Origin: Sipunculus nudus
Taxonomy: Eukaryota > Annelida > Sipuncula > Golfingiida > Sipunculidae
Assembly: GCA_026874595.1 (NCBI GenBank)
Contig: CM049314.1
Span: 24,625,729-24,689,728, forward strand
Direction: 5' to 3'
Length of the DNA: 64,000 bases
In this document: in pieces, positions 50,301-57,700 of the stretch
Position numbering within the stretch: position 1 is the first letter of the stretch
Layout: each line of letters opens with the position of its first letter
Position numbers and translations under genes: made by a program
Notes under the pieces: generated by a model
What the model was told of the DNA's origin: nothing
Seen by the model: only the letters and a program-made list of their open reading frames with translations
Database searches by the model: none

Positions 50301-52620
50301 TACTGAGCAGGGGGTTCTTAATGGGCAATGTGCGAGCTGTCACACCTATTAATGGATGTGTCGGCTTTTGCGTTGTACCTGTGGGTGCTGTTGCAGATTG
50401 GTCTCCCCAGCTCCTCTTCCTTCCCCCCCTGGGCATGTTGGTGGCTGGAATGACTCGCTAGTTGGCTTGGTGGTATCTGCATTTACGACTCCAATCTAAA
50501 TTTTTACACCAAGGGAACGGGTCCAAGACCTTGGAGGGCTTAATACATCTTCAGTCAGTCAGTCAATGCAATTACCCAGTACTACCTGGTCCAGGCTCAT
50601 TAATGTAAGAACTCAATTCTTACCGCAAGGGCTTCGAGGAACATAGAGGTAAGTGTCTGTGACTCTCTAAATCTCTTTTGGAAGCTCCATTCTGGTGGTC
50701 TGGTTTGACACACAGTTTTCTGACTGTAGGACCGAAAGGATCAAAGCTGTTTCTTTCTCTTAGCTTTCTCAGTGTAAGCACTGAGCTCATAACAAACCCT
50801 TGATTTTTTCCCAGTCTAATAATTATATAATGACACAATATATAATCATATAATGATATGATAATGACATACAAATACCCTAAAAAAATTATTCAATTTC
50901 ACATACATAACCATTCAAATGTTTACAGAGATCCCTTTCTTTTGGGACACTCAAAATTCCCATGTGACTGTCCAAACTTTTCGCTTGAGCATCCTGGACC
51001 CTCCATTTTCCCTTCCTGTTGAAAGCCCATTCATACAGGCACTGATGTCACACACCGCCACCATACAACCACACCAAAGCCCTGTCTCTGTCCCAAGATC
51101 AGGGTTCCTTTCACAGAATTGGCCACACTTTTACTGGACCTGCAGCTCATGTTCCTGAGAGAAATTGCCCTAATGGAATAAAACATGCTCCTGAATAGAC
51201 TGGCAAAATAAAAACACAGTATGTATCAAAAGGAGAATTGGCTGGTCACCTTAATGGAATACCAGATGTCCCCTTATAGCATCAGGATAGCAGTTGTCCC
51301 CTTGTAGCATCAGGATTTTAATGTGAACATCTTGTCTGTGCTTCATTTCAGAACTGGCCAACTTGCCAGCCCCGTCCACTTCGATCACAGCTGGGCCCAG
51401 TGGTGTTCAATTACAAGATGCAAGGACTGGAAGCATCAGGTAGGTCTGTTGCAGTGGAAACTCAGTTTCACATACGTCTGATGGAGTTCCTTGGAAAGCC
51501 CTGAAATTTTATGACATCATTGATGATCTAAGAAAATCCTGCAATTTCATAATGTATAGATTGTCAGTGAAAGTCCATAGAATACAGTTGGTTAGACTTG
51601 TTTCAGAATAGATTCTTCTGTTACAAAAAAACTTTATAGCATATAAACAGTCATGAATATTAAAACCTCTGGTGAAGTGCAGAGTGTTAGGCTGTATCTG
51701 CACTCACAAACAATCCGGATCGTGAATTGGTTTACTCTGTCTGCACTAGGTCACTAATCTGCATCAGTTCGGTTAACTGTAGTCCAGTTTACTTTAGTCC
51801 AGTTACCTGTAAACTGGTTTCCTGTGTGTACAGGCAAACCCACTTTTTGTCTGAATGAGTCCAGTTTTAGCAAACCGCCTTGATCACTACCTGTGATGTT
51901 GCCCCGGCATGCATTGCGCAAGGGAGTGCTAAGTTGCAGGCCTGAATTGGATTCCGAACCAAATGCTAACAGCAAACTCAAGTTGTGTTGTATAAACCAG
52001 TTTAGGCTTTTGTAAAGCAAACAACAATGCAGAGGCAAAGCCGACTACTTTGAGATTAAAGTGAACAGGTTAACTATAATCTGGTTTAGATCCGAATCAA
52101 GTGTTGATACGGTCGTAGAATGGAGATCCTGTTCTTACACCTGGGAGGAACATGTAGTTATTGCTTTGACCTTCTAATGAGAATACTGAAAAATTCAAAA
52201 TAACCTACTATGCATCCATGGATTACAAGATTTTACTGGTAGAAGACAGATCTTTATTCCTTTGCTTTTTAAATCCCCTGCAGATGTTTTTACCTAAAGA
52301 TTTCTATTAGAATAAATAAATACATTATTCAAGATATAAATCTTTAAGATATTAACATGGAAACAAATTTAATAATTTAAAATTTTTGTCTTTTCAGGCA
52401 GGCGGCTGCCCAGTCTCTCCTAACAACCACCGCACTGCAAGGTCACTTGATCAGCGAACAGCCCATTGACATGGAGGTTGCCATGGCAACTGAACATGGC
52501 CTCTCACGACAGTCCAGCATTGGTTCATTCTCGGATGCAGGTCCATCGCGAGGAACTCCCATGGAGAATTTCTCAGATGGCAGTGATTCAGAGCGATCCA
52601 GTCCTGTTGATGTTAGCTGA
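17044..52620 (+). CDS. TFDP1: Transcription factor DP (E2F dimerisation partner), 11 coding exons
   Basis: DP proteins pair with E2F subunits and bind E2F sites in promoters of cell-cycle genes, in the nucleus, under control of RB-family pocket proteins. The coding exons are 17044-17148 (ATG within exon 17030-17148), 38768-38807, 39231-39328, 40872-41041, 41549-41711, 43029-43172, 44149-44217, 45274-45422, 46763-46929, 51352-51439 and 52398-52620. Phases agree at every junction, all introns are GT-AG, and the total is 471 codons plus TGA. Vertebrate DP1 is about 410 residues. Visible domains: winged-helix DNA-binding domain at about residues 150-228, with RRVYD at 201-205; a leucine-rich coiled coil at about 234-275; and the DP dimerisation/marked-box region at about 288-368. 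The tail (370-471) is Ser/Thr/Ala rich and less conserved. Features recall both TFDP1 and TFDP2, as expected of a pre-duplication invertebrate gene, so the symbol is a family label. An upstream exon must exist because 17030 follows a splice acceptor. Identity is certain; the start and any alternative exons are not. Confidence 0.96.
18164..18181 (+). repeat. Poly-C tract
   Basis: A run of about 18 C. Similar homopolymers occur at 48280-48302 (C), 55998-56018 (G), 59662-59681 (G) and 62628-62644 (C). Exact lengths may be affected by sequencing. Confidence 0.9.
18225..18790 (+). repeat. Tandem array of about 150 bp with AGGTCA-type half sites
   Basis: Four units centre on tgaccttgacctt...aaggtca near 18301, 18451, 18601 and 18742. 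Alternate units share either cataacttttgaagtatttc or gataacttttg...tcctccaaaa, suggesting a dimeric unit of about 300 bp. Each has TGACCT/AGGTCA half sites like those of nuclear receptors; in the last, TTGACCTT-C-AAGGTCAA is a near-perfect palindrome. Confidence 0.75.
18860..18942 (-). mobile_element. Partial TACTGTGGTT-type element
   Basis: Read on the minus strand it starts TACTGTGGTTAGC and continues through TTTTTCGCGAGGTTAAAATT to cccacgtttcacaagggtcc. This resembles the left portion of the element at 11746. No opposite end is visible. Confidence 0.45.
19590..19760 (+). repeat. SINE-like dispersed repeat K, copy 2
   Basis: The block aaaattatgcttagggagcg cacagggctggggtcttgac is almost identical to that in the 62860 copy and is followed by cacagcaac and gttgataaagcgg. 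The 5' part is shorter or more diverged. Confidence 0.7.
20051..21650. mobile_element. Foldback-type element with long inverted arms and GCCTAGGC palindromes
   Basis: The left arm (about 20051-20245) and right arm (about 21385-21650) are inverted copies. The outer ends are TGTCACAGGCGAAATTAGAA and its complement TTCTAATTTCGCCTGTGACA. Each arm contains a run of GCCTAGGC-type palindromes spaced 25-50 bases apart, alternating with gattttaaat blocks, so each arm can also fold on itself. The 1.1-kb middle is AT-rich and non-coding. TATAT occurs outside both ends but a clean target duplication is not evident. It is non-autonomous; superfamily not assigned. Confidence 0.8.
22805..23052. mobile_element. 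TACTGTGGTT-type TIR element, 248 bp
   Basis: The left end ATACTGTGGTTGTC and the complement of the right end, ATATGTGGTCAGAT, are similar, and the similarity runs inward about 40 bases with gaps. The right part (aaccctgcgaatatga) matches the family at 11746 and 18900. Confidence 0.5.
23053..25354. other. Intron 1 DNA without recognised features
   Basis: AT-rich, with short frames of low-complexity composition. Nothing supported. Confidence 0.65.
25355..25384 (+). mobile_element. Solitary 3' end of the (CCGT)n-type family
   Basis: The string TTCAGCTGAGGGATGTGACC followed by CATGGGTCCCTTG matches the family terminus with few changes. I found no matching 5' end nearby. It is either a truncated copy or a family member with an unrelated interior. 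Confidence 0.55.
25925..26138 (+). repeat. Tandem array of about 70-77 bp, three units
   Basis: The core catcagc(a/c)aatatttagtca recurs near 25927, 25996 and 26073, each followed by aaattaaaa(g/t)tttg(c/a)aa. Confidence 0.85.
26694..28161. mobile_element. Pogo/Tigger-like DNA transposon relic, 1468 bp, non-autonomous
   Basis: Left end CAGTAAAACCTGAGAGTTAA and right end complementary to CAGTGAAACCTGAACCAA, each flanked by TA. The TA target and CAGT(A/G)AAACCTG terminus are typical of pogo/Tigger elements in the Tc1/mariner superfamily. Subterminal repeats of GGTGGTCTTAAGTC (left) and CGGTCGC (right) may be transposase binding sites. The interior contains an (AT)n tract and CpG-rich DNA but no transposase frame. 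Confidence 0.75.
26866..26934 (+). repeat. (AT)n microsatellite inside pogo-like element
   Basis: AT/TA runs with gtgt and ttt interruptions. Confidence 0.9.
28164..31612. other. Intron 1 DNA without recognised features
   Basis: AT-rich DNA; a short (TA)n near 30301 and a palindromic-looking ataatttatatatatattat near 30758. No exon seen. Confidence 0.65.
31613..34114 (+). mobile_element. (CCGT)n-type interspersed element, full copy in DP intron 1
   Basis: The 2502-bp element starts TAGCTCAGCTGACTATAAG and ends CCCATAGGTCCCTTG. The start can fold (AGCTCAG pairs with CTGAGCT about 15 bases on), and the last 30 bases carry CAGCTGAGC, inverted relative to the start. A (CCGT)n microsatellite follows at 31664-31700. 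The interior holds two diverged direct copies of a unit, seen in repeated blocks such as ttttgcccaact...gaccatggcacgtt near 32080 and 32740. Relative to the 59712 copy about 130 bp are missing near 31830. No transposase or polymerase frame is present, so it is non-autonomous. Its structure recalls Helentron-derived HINE or pearl-like elements of bivalves; class is inferred. Confidence 0.85.
34220..34483. mobile_element. Small TIR element (hAT-like MITE), 264 bp
   Basis: The left end CAGGGCTCAACATT and the right end AATGTCGAGCCCTG are inverted copies. TTAAC directly flanks both sides (34215-34219 and 34484-34488) as a probable target duplication. The CAGGGCTCGA terminus is common in hAT-like MITEs of marine animals. 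The short frame across it is not a gene. Confidence 0.65.
35344..35382 (+). repeat. (AT)n microsatellite
   Basis: A near-pure AT run, followed by a cacacac stretch. Confidence 0.95.
35890..36330 (+). repeat. Dispersed repeat J, copy 1
   Basis: It matches 39455-39820. Shared landmarks are a (TCTG)n-rich start, ggttttggagt/ggttttggaat, ATCACCAGCTCCAAAACAAA, cccaattcacaacaaaaatt, gtggagacatctt and a final ggacataaattc. This copy contains an extra duplicated gtggagacatct block. Confidence 0.8.
36331..38767. other. Intron 1 DNA before coding exon 2
   Basis: AT-rich; no repeats beyond short microsatellites and no exon signal until 38768. Confidence 0.65.
38768..38807 (+). CDS. TFDP1: DP gene, coding exon 2 (40-nt microexon)
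   Basis: This very short exon lies between tttgcag and gtaagt and encodes [13 protein letters not shown] plus one base of the next codon. It corresponds to the segment right after the start Met in vertebrate DP1. It enters in phase 0 and leaves in phase 1, matching its neighbours. Confidence 0.88.
39231..39328 (+). CDS. TFDP1: DP gene, coding exon 3
   Basis: The exon is bounded by gttatttcag and gtaagg. It encodes residues 49-81 ([13 protein letters not shown]... to ...DSGSPM), equivalent to the vertebrate VAVHP/VAFPV region with its Pro- and Lys-rich low-complexity character. It ends in phase 0, which permits direct joining to 40872. Confidence 0.88.
39455..39820 (+). repeat. Dispersed repeat J, copy 2, in DP intron 3
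   Basis: It starts near gcggtatgggggacattg and ends near gcggaagtgggggacataaa, so the two ends carry a similar ggggacat block in direct orientation. The interior matches the copy at 35890. No coding capacity is seen. Confidence 0.8.
40872..41041 (+). CDS. TFDP1: DP gene, coding exon 4
   Basis: The exon follows cgtttcag and precedes gtaaga. It encodes residues 82-137, starting [11 protein letters not shown], the conserved (V/I)IGTPQR motif of DP proteins. It continues through a Ser/Pro-rich stretch to a basic segment, [11 protein letters not shown], that resembles the corresponding part of TFDP2. It leaves in phase 2. Confidence 0.94.
41549..41711 (+). CDS. TFDP1: DP gene, coding exon 5 (first half of DNA-binding domain)
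   Basis: The acceptor is tttttttcag and the donor gtgcgt. The exon starts with a basic cluster ([13 protein letters not shown], residues 138-150), a likely nuclear localisation signal. It then gives the start of the winged-helix domain, [14 protein letters not shown] and [11 protein letters not shown], almost identical to vertebrate DP1/DP2. The loop after EF ([11 protein letters not shown]) differs from vertebrates, as expected for the variable linker before the recognition helix. Confidence 0.97.
41712..43028 (+). other. TFDP1: DP intron 5 with a dispersed repeat
   Basis: The intron separates the two halves of the DNA-binding domain. It is bounded by gtgcgt and ctctgcag. It contains the dispersed repeat copy at 42455-42870; the rest shows no coding signal. 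Confidence 0.85.
42455..42870 (+). repeat. Dispersed repeat H, copy 2, in DP intron 5
   Basis: This is the partner of the copy at 4060-4480. Both contain gggaacatgtattac/ggggacatgtattac, then a T-run, then the paired gattgacacgtgt/gattgacatgtgt block. There are no recognisable TIRs or LTRs. Confidence 0.75.
43029..43172 (+). CDS. TFDP1: DP gene, coding exon 6 (recognition helix and wing)
   Basis: The exon lies between ctctgcag and gtaagt and is in phase 0 at both ends. It encodes [18 protein letters not shown] followed by [17 protein letters not shown]. The RRVYD motif at residues 201-205 is the E2F/DP signature that contacts the core of the E2F site. The segment is nearly invariant against vertebrate DP proteins (one visible K to R change before WIG). 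It ends with QECQNLE, the start of the coiled coil. Confidence 0.98.
44149..44217 (+). CDS. TFDP1: DP gene, coding exon 7 (coiled coil)
   Basis: The exon is bounded by tttttcag and gtatat, 23 codons in phase 0. It encodes [20 protein letters not shown] and then VLQ, a charged, Leu-heptad helix equivalent to the vertebrate ERQRRLERIKQK region. It forms the dimerisation coiled coil with the E2F subunit. Confidence 0.95.
45274..45422 (+). CDS. TFDP1: DP gene, coding exon 8 (coiled coil to marked box)
   Basis: The acceptor is atttgtag and the donor gtaagt. The exon encodes [11 protein letters not shown], a variable Gln/Pro linker, then [20 protein letters not shown] and SNDK. The last part is the highly conserved beginning of the DP dimerisation (marked-box-like) domain. 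It leaves in phase 2. Confidence 0.97.
45506..46276. mobile_element. Pogo/Tigger-like MITE, 771 bp, in DP intron 8
   Basis: The termini CAGTAGAGCGCCGTTTTTCC and the complement of the right end, CAGTAGAGTGCCGTATTTCC, match at nearly all positions and are flanked by TA. The interior is CpG-richer than the surrounding intron and contains two diverged copies of a cacggtgtttct...acgtaattga block. No transposase frame is present. Confidence 0.75.
46763..46929 (+). CDS. TFDP1: DP gene, coding exon 9 (dimerisation domain)
   Basis: The exon follows ttcttgcag and ends before gtaagt. It encodes [36 protein letters not shown] and then EPYVY. It is nearly identical to vertebrate DP up to GMAFGLE and diverges afterwards. 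It enters with one base and leaves in phase 1. Confidence 0.97.
47293..49823 (+). mobile_element. Helitron-like non-autonomous element, interrupted by 47400-49304
   Basis: The proposed start is TC after an A at 47292, followed by an inverted pair GTATCTGCCAAA / TTTTGCGGATAC. The proposed end is CTAG at 49820-49823 followed by T, seven bases after a perfect hairpin GTAGTCG-cttgt-CGACTAC (49794-49812). A copy of TTTTGGCGGATAC precedes the hairpin. TC start, 3' hairpin, CTRR end and an A/T target are the Helitron hallmarks. Without the nested insertion it is about 626 bp and carries no Rep/helicase frame. The boundaries are inferred from motifs in a single copy. Confidence 0.55.
47400..49304 (+). 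mobile_element. (CCGT)n-type interspersed element, divergent interior, nested
   Basis: The 1905-bp element has the family start (AGCTCAGCTGACTATAAG), a (CCGT)n tract at 47447-47507 and the family end (CAGCTGAGCGTCGAGG...CCCTTG). It matches one internal unit up to about 48060. After that the interior is different DNA, including a C-tract at 48280-48302. It is inserted in the Helitron-like element at 47293-49823. Confidence 0.8.
50190..50570 (+). repeat. Possible distant member of repeat K with (CAGT)n tail
   Basis: It contains gtgggtgctgttg, ttggcttggtggtatct, aagggaacgggtccaagacc and ends in cttcagtcagtcagtc. The order of motifs is like repeat K but identity is low. Confidence 0.3.
51352..51439 (+). 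CDS. TFDP1: DP gene, coding exon 10
   Basis: The exon lies between cttcatttcag and gtaggt. It encodes [20 protein letters not shown] and then LQDARTGSI, a low-complexity Ser/Ala/Pro/Gly tail that is poorly conserved in the family. It is assigned by perfect phase agreement with exons 9 and 11, good splice sites and its position, rather than by similarity. Confidence 0.85.
51690..52114. mobile_element. Possible TIR element in DP intron 10
   Basis: GGCTGTATCTGCACTC at the left and GTGTTGATACGGTC at the right are imperfect inverted copies, with further similarity through ATCCGGAT/ATCCGAAT. The interior repeats variants of aactg(t)a(g)tccagttta. No target duplication was found. Confidence 0.35.
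52398..52620 (+). CDS. TFDP1: DP gene, last coding exon with stop codon
   Basis: The exon follows gtcttttcag and reads through 73 codons to TGA at 52618. It encodes [18 protein letters not shown] at its start and ends [13 protein letters not shown]. The [16 protein letters not shown] segment parallels the SRGETPxSF(N/D) acidic tail of vertebrate DP2, but it is much less acidic here. Confidence 0.93.
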
Positions 52621-54730
52621 GCAGCCATTTTGAATATATTCACTCAGTCGCATTTATAGCAGGCAAGGCCAAGAATTGTTGTACAATTTGTACATACTGT
52701 ATAGTTTCCCAATGGACAGCTGTTTTCACAGTTTTGTTAATAGTATGTTAAGAGTGCACTGCATGTAAAGAGAACACTTCATATTAGATCATGGTCTGTA
52801 GATTCAAGATTATACCTCATGTGACCTTTAACTTTAACCTTGAATGTCCTGGACCTTCCAAGACTAATATACTAGGAACAGAAGACAAGGCCTCTGCTTT
52901 GTAAGATAAGAAAATGGCTATTACAAATTGGTCAGTCTTTGTGGATGTTCAGAAAATTCTCCCGCATGAGTTAACCCATGTGCGCAGATGTTTTTGTCTG
53001 ATGAATGTCTCGAATATGAACAGCCCATAGCTGGCAGTTTGAAGATGTTGAAGATAAATGTTACAAAAATTATTGACTTGTGGCACTGTTGTCATCATTT
53101 AAATTAAGAAAAATTATGGGAAATAATAAGATCATGTGATTTTGCGATCAGGTGCAAGATAAGTGTTTGTGTGCATTTAATTTTTTGTCAAAGAGTACCA
53201 GGTTCTGTGAATATTCAATCAAGAGTGGTCAAACAAGTTCATGCATACACATTTAAGGTTTGTACAGTAGACATTTGTTAGAGTAAATCATCAGTGATCA
53301 TTGCATTTCATCCAGACTTAGTTAGAATTCACTATTCTCGTAGAGTGTCAGTAGCAAAGGTCTGTTCCAACCTGGGATACCCATAGAAATCAGCAATTCA
53401 TGTATAAATGTGCAGTTTTAGTTCATTTGCCAAACAACTCCTCGTGCTCCAAAAATATTTAAATGTAAAACATATTTTTGGGTCTTTTATTTCACATATG
53501 GACTTCTGTGGCCAATGCCCTAAATTTCTTCAAAAGTTTTTGGAAAGTGGTCATTCAGGTATTGCATAATTTTGCAAATACAAAGAGTCCAAACCAACAC
53601 AGATTAATACATAACCTCCTATATGAAGCTAATTATTGGGCATCCAATGTTGGAACATATTGCAGATGACAATTTAAAGGTTCAGCCACTGTATTATGTT
53701 GAAACTGTTTGTTGATATCAAATTATTAATGTTTACTTTAGTAGTTTATAGACATAGAGGTTGGTTCATCAGGCTGATTGCGTTGTAGCAGTCAACCACA
53801 GCGGAAGAAACTGCTGGCTATCCACTCCTATCACATTGTGCAAAATGGTTTGAAAACTGTTTCGAAACATTTTGAGCATTCACATGCAGGATAATTTAAA
53901 AATCATATGAAACATTTTAAAACCTGCAATGGAGATGTTATCAGAGCCATATCCATGTTGGAACATCACATCTGTGCATTGCCAACATATGTTATGTTTT
54001 GTATTGGGGCTGTAGAGTAGTTCTGCTGAGTCCCAGGCACCAATTAGCTATGACAGCGTAAATTAGTAGGCATTCAACATTGACCAGTAAGGTCTATATT
54101 GAGTGGTGACACAATTCCTTTAAAAAACTGCATTGCAATGGTCATCCATTCCATCACAGTGATATTGCTGCATACAGCCAGTAATATTTCCATACAGTTC
54201 TGACTGAGGAAATGACACAAGAGAATGCATGTGAAGGGAAAAAACTAAAGGGTAAACTGTTTCTGAAGTGACCTGTTTGTGCCCCTTACAAAATTTAATT
54301 TCACTTGCTGAAGCAATGAAAGATGTGATCAGAAATTATGTGAAATAAAAAATTGTATCAGAATCTTACACACGTATGGTATTGTTTGGAAGTAAAGTAC
54401 CATGTTTAATTATTGAACTGGTTTATGCTAAGTGACAATACCTGTATTTGCTGAGGCTTTGTTAACATGACAAAGCAGTTATTTGATTAATGCGATTTCA
54501 GTAAAGTTTTCGACACTGCTTGTGATGCTACTCTGATTTTTCGATAGACACATTGGTGCTACTAGGTGGCGCTGAAATTCAGATTTAAAAAATTATCTGT
54601 GTGAATGCTCAAAATGGTTTAAAAGGCTACATTTTCCAAAATGTATTAAAATCATTTTCAGTGTGAAAGTGGTGAAAACCCTGTACCAAGTAGTTTATTA
54701 TTATAAATAAAGAGCAGCTTATTTATTTTG
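52621..54730 (+). other. TFDP1: 3' UTR of the DP gene (probable extent)
   Basis: This AT-rich DNA follows the TGA and has no long reading frame. Several ATTTA motifs occur. The end is inferred from the AATAAA at 54706 and the GT-rich stretch just after it. Confidence 0.55.
54706..54711 (+). terminator. Candidate poly(A) signal AATAAA
   Basis: A canonical AATAAA lies 2.1 kb after the stop codon and is followed within 40 bases by a T/GT-rich stretch (tttgtgatgtgtcctctt), a typical downstream element. Another AATAAA at 56542 could serve a longer isoform. Nothing in the sequence decides between them. Confidence 0.5.
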
Positions 54731-57700
54731 TGATGTGTCCTCTTACTAACTGATGATGGTATTGTTAGTCTCACAGGTAATTCCTTCATTGCCATATAGT
54801 TTTACTAACGCTGATTGTTAATGAAATATGTCATGGTCAGTTTAGAGGATAAGTAACAATGGCTTTACCGTCTCAAGAATCAAAGCCAAGTGTGATGGAG
54901 CAGTGTCAGATTTATTATTTACATGTTAAAAGGTATGAGAGGTTGAATGACTTGGTGATACAAGACATTTTGTTGATACTGTGTGAAAATTATTAAACTT
55001 GTCTAAAATTGTTAGGAAAAAAAGTGGTGGAACCTGCCTGAGAGAACACCAGTTTTCTGAGACCACCCTTGAGTGAACCTAAAGCATTCACATTGGTTAT
55101 AACTGACCTGTATAAGAAGACTACTTTTGGCCAGTCCCATGGATCGTTTTATTACACGTTTCACTGTAATCAGACATGTGATGATTTCTGATTGGAGATT
55201 TCAATCAGAGATTTCTGTCAAATGTGTAAAGGGGCAGTTTAGTGTGTTTTTCCCAGAAGGAACTTTATGTATTATTTTTTTGTGCTCTGAACCGTTTATG
55301 CAGGTTGGCATTGGCCATGTTAGCAATTCATGCTACCAAATATCTCTGGAACTGCTGCTGCTGTCAGCACAGAATTTCAAGACAAATTGATGATATGGTA
55401 AATTTAAAAAAGGAACCTTAGATGACACCATCTGTGTTGGCCTGCAGTTTGTAACATCACCCCTGAGAAATGCTTTCCTTTCTCCAAAGATATGTTTGGA
55501 AACATTTTATTTACCTTGCATAACATGACGTTTCCTTAGTAGAAAGAGTAATTAAATGTGTGACACGGGAGTTTGTCATTTTCAAAATTTTCTGTGCAGG
55601 CTACAGATATATGAAGCAACATTGAACCATTCTTATATGGCCTATTATTCCTCAACCATTTAAATTGCAAATAAATTATGAGAATTTGCCTTTTTGTAAA
55701 TTTATAGAAAACTGCATCTTTGTCAAAGATCATTTATTTTGGTAAATATTCAATACAAAATGTGTAAAGATTCATCAGTTTTGTGATTCTGCCAATGGCA
55801 GGGATGAGAGATTAAGTGTTTGTTTACATATATAATGAGTAACATGTTTTATTTTAATATGTCAGCATGCAGGGCAGGTGAGTTTTGTATCATTTTGGTC
55901 GTAGCTAAGCAGTTCCAATGATATTTTATATACTATTGTATTTTTGTTTGGGGGATGTTGAGAAATGGCGATGTGGCAGCTAAACAGGTCATGTGATGGG
56001 GGGGGGGGGGGGGGGGGGTGGAGTCGCATGGAATCAGGATAAAACTGGGGGAAGTGACCACAAGATTGGGGAAGAATTTGTAGTTTAACATTTCTAAATT
56101 TACTTGCGCTGGGGCATTACGTTATGTATGTGTACATTTTGTAATATTTTGTCTCAAATAACATTCTATTTTAGATAATTTGAATTCAAGTGTTGGTGAT
56201 TTATGGTTGCTTTGAAAGCTATGAGAAATCAATTTCAAACATTGTTTTAAGTTTTATCCATTGCATTGGAAACTGTATTATGCTGAATGTTAAAATCTGT
56301 CGACTCGAACAATCTGTTAATATTACATTCTTAAGGTCAAATGCAATTCATAAATATCGAAACGGTAATTTCATGTTTAATATTAATATATATATATATA
56401 TAAAGGGTATTGAAAAGCCCTTTTCCAAAAGCAAGTGCACTATGTAACAAAACGTATTGTAGAAGTGTCTTATACATTATGTTTTGTTAAATGTGAATTA
56501 TGTAATTAATGAAAGCCAGAGGTTCCGATAATTACTTCTCCAATAAAGATACAATAGATAATTCTCAGTATAAGGGACCCGAATACCCAAGTTTCGGTTT
56601 TCGCCAGCAGGTGGTGTTTCGTAGAAAGGAAAGGTCAATTGAGTGATTATTTTAGAAATAGCGGTAAACCAAATAACCTGTCATTGATATCTTTATGTCA
56701 TGAAGAATGAATGAGGCATGCAAGTCTGAGAGAATTAGTAAGTGGATGGTTTACCCTGATCAATGAGAATAAAGAGTGGAAATACATAATACATGCATCA
56801 TTTTCATTTCATGTGAAGTATCAAAATATTTTTTTCCGTGTGTATTATGTACCTTTTAGTTCAGTATTGTAAGGTTGGGGCTTCCATTACGTGTGAATGG
56901 AAAGAGGTATTGTTAGCACTACATTTTGATTATATATATGATAAGTATGCGTGGAATCTAGCTTGACTGATATACACAAACACATACATCTTTCCATTGT
57001 AATAAGAATTTCTTGTATCACTGAAGCTTTAAGGCTTTGTACTTGGAATGTAACATCTTTCAGTTAGAACCTTACCAAAACCACAAAGGTAAAATGACTA
57101 AATCTTGATAGAAACTCGGAGAATCACTTATTATAAGTCCAGGTTTTCACTTTTGGAGTATTCGTAGCATCATGCTTGTGAAAGCCTCGAATCTGAAAGG
57201 TTTAAAATTAAATAACGTATTCCTGTTGTAGAGTTACCTTCAGTCACAACAGGCGATGGACCTACCCTAAAAACTAGTACCAAAAGGTGTCAAATATACA
57301 CATTCACGGTCATAATGTTACCTTCAACCTCGTCCAACAAGCGGTGGTCCCTAAACTAATTTCCTACCTTTTTTACCCACATTTTTGTGGACCCTGCGAT
57401 ATCATGATATAAATCGGTGAAGTTGTTAGTGGTTTAGAGATTTCTGCCCGCGGAACTACTTTGTTTGAAGGTGAACGATCCTAAGAGTTCTCTTGAAAGT
57501 TGGAAATTCAAATAGGTCCTAATGATATGGAAAGTTTTACTTTGGTATTCAGGAATTATCTACCAGTTTTGATGAGTTTTGTCAATTTAAACAAAGCATA
57601 GAATGTTCTGTTAATGGTTCACAAGAAAATGAAAATGATTCTAAAAATGTCGATCATTGCTACATACCTGAAGCAGTACGATTAATTTCCATCAATAAGA

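Larger units (their letters stand above)
46930..51351 (+). other. TFDP1: DP intron 9 with nested mobile elements
   Basis: This 4.4-kb intron runs from gtaagt to tttcag. It is largely occupied by the Helitron-like element 47293-49823 and the element nested in it. A weakly related dispersed repeat may lie near 50190-50570. No exon is visible. Confidence 0.85.
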
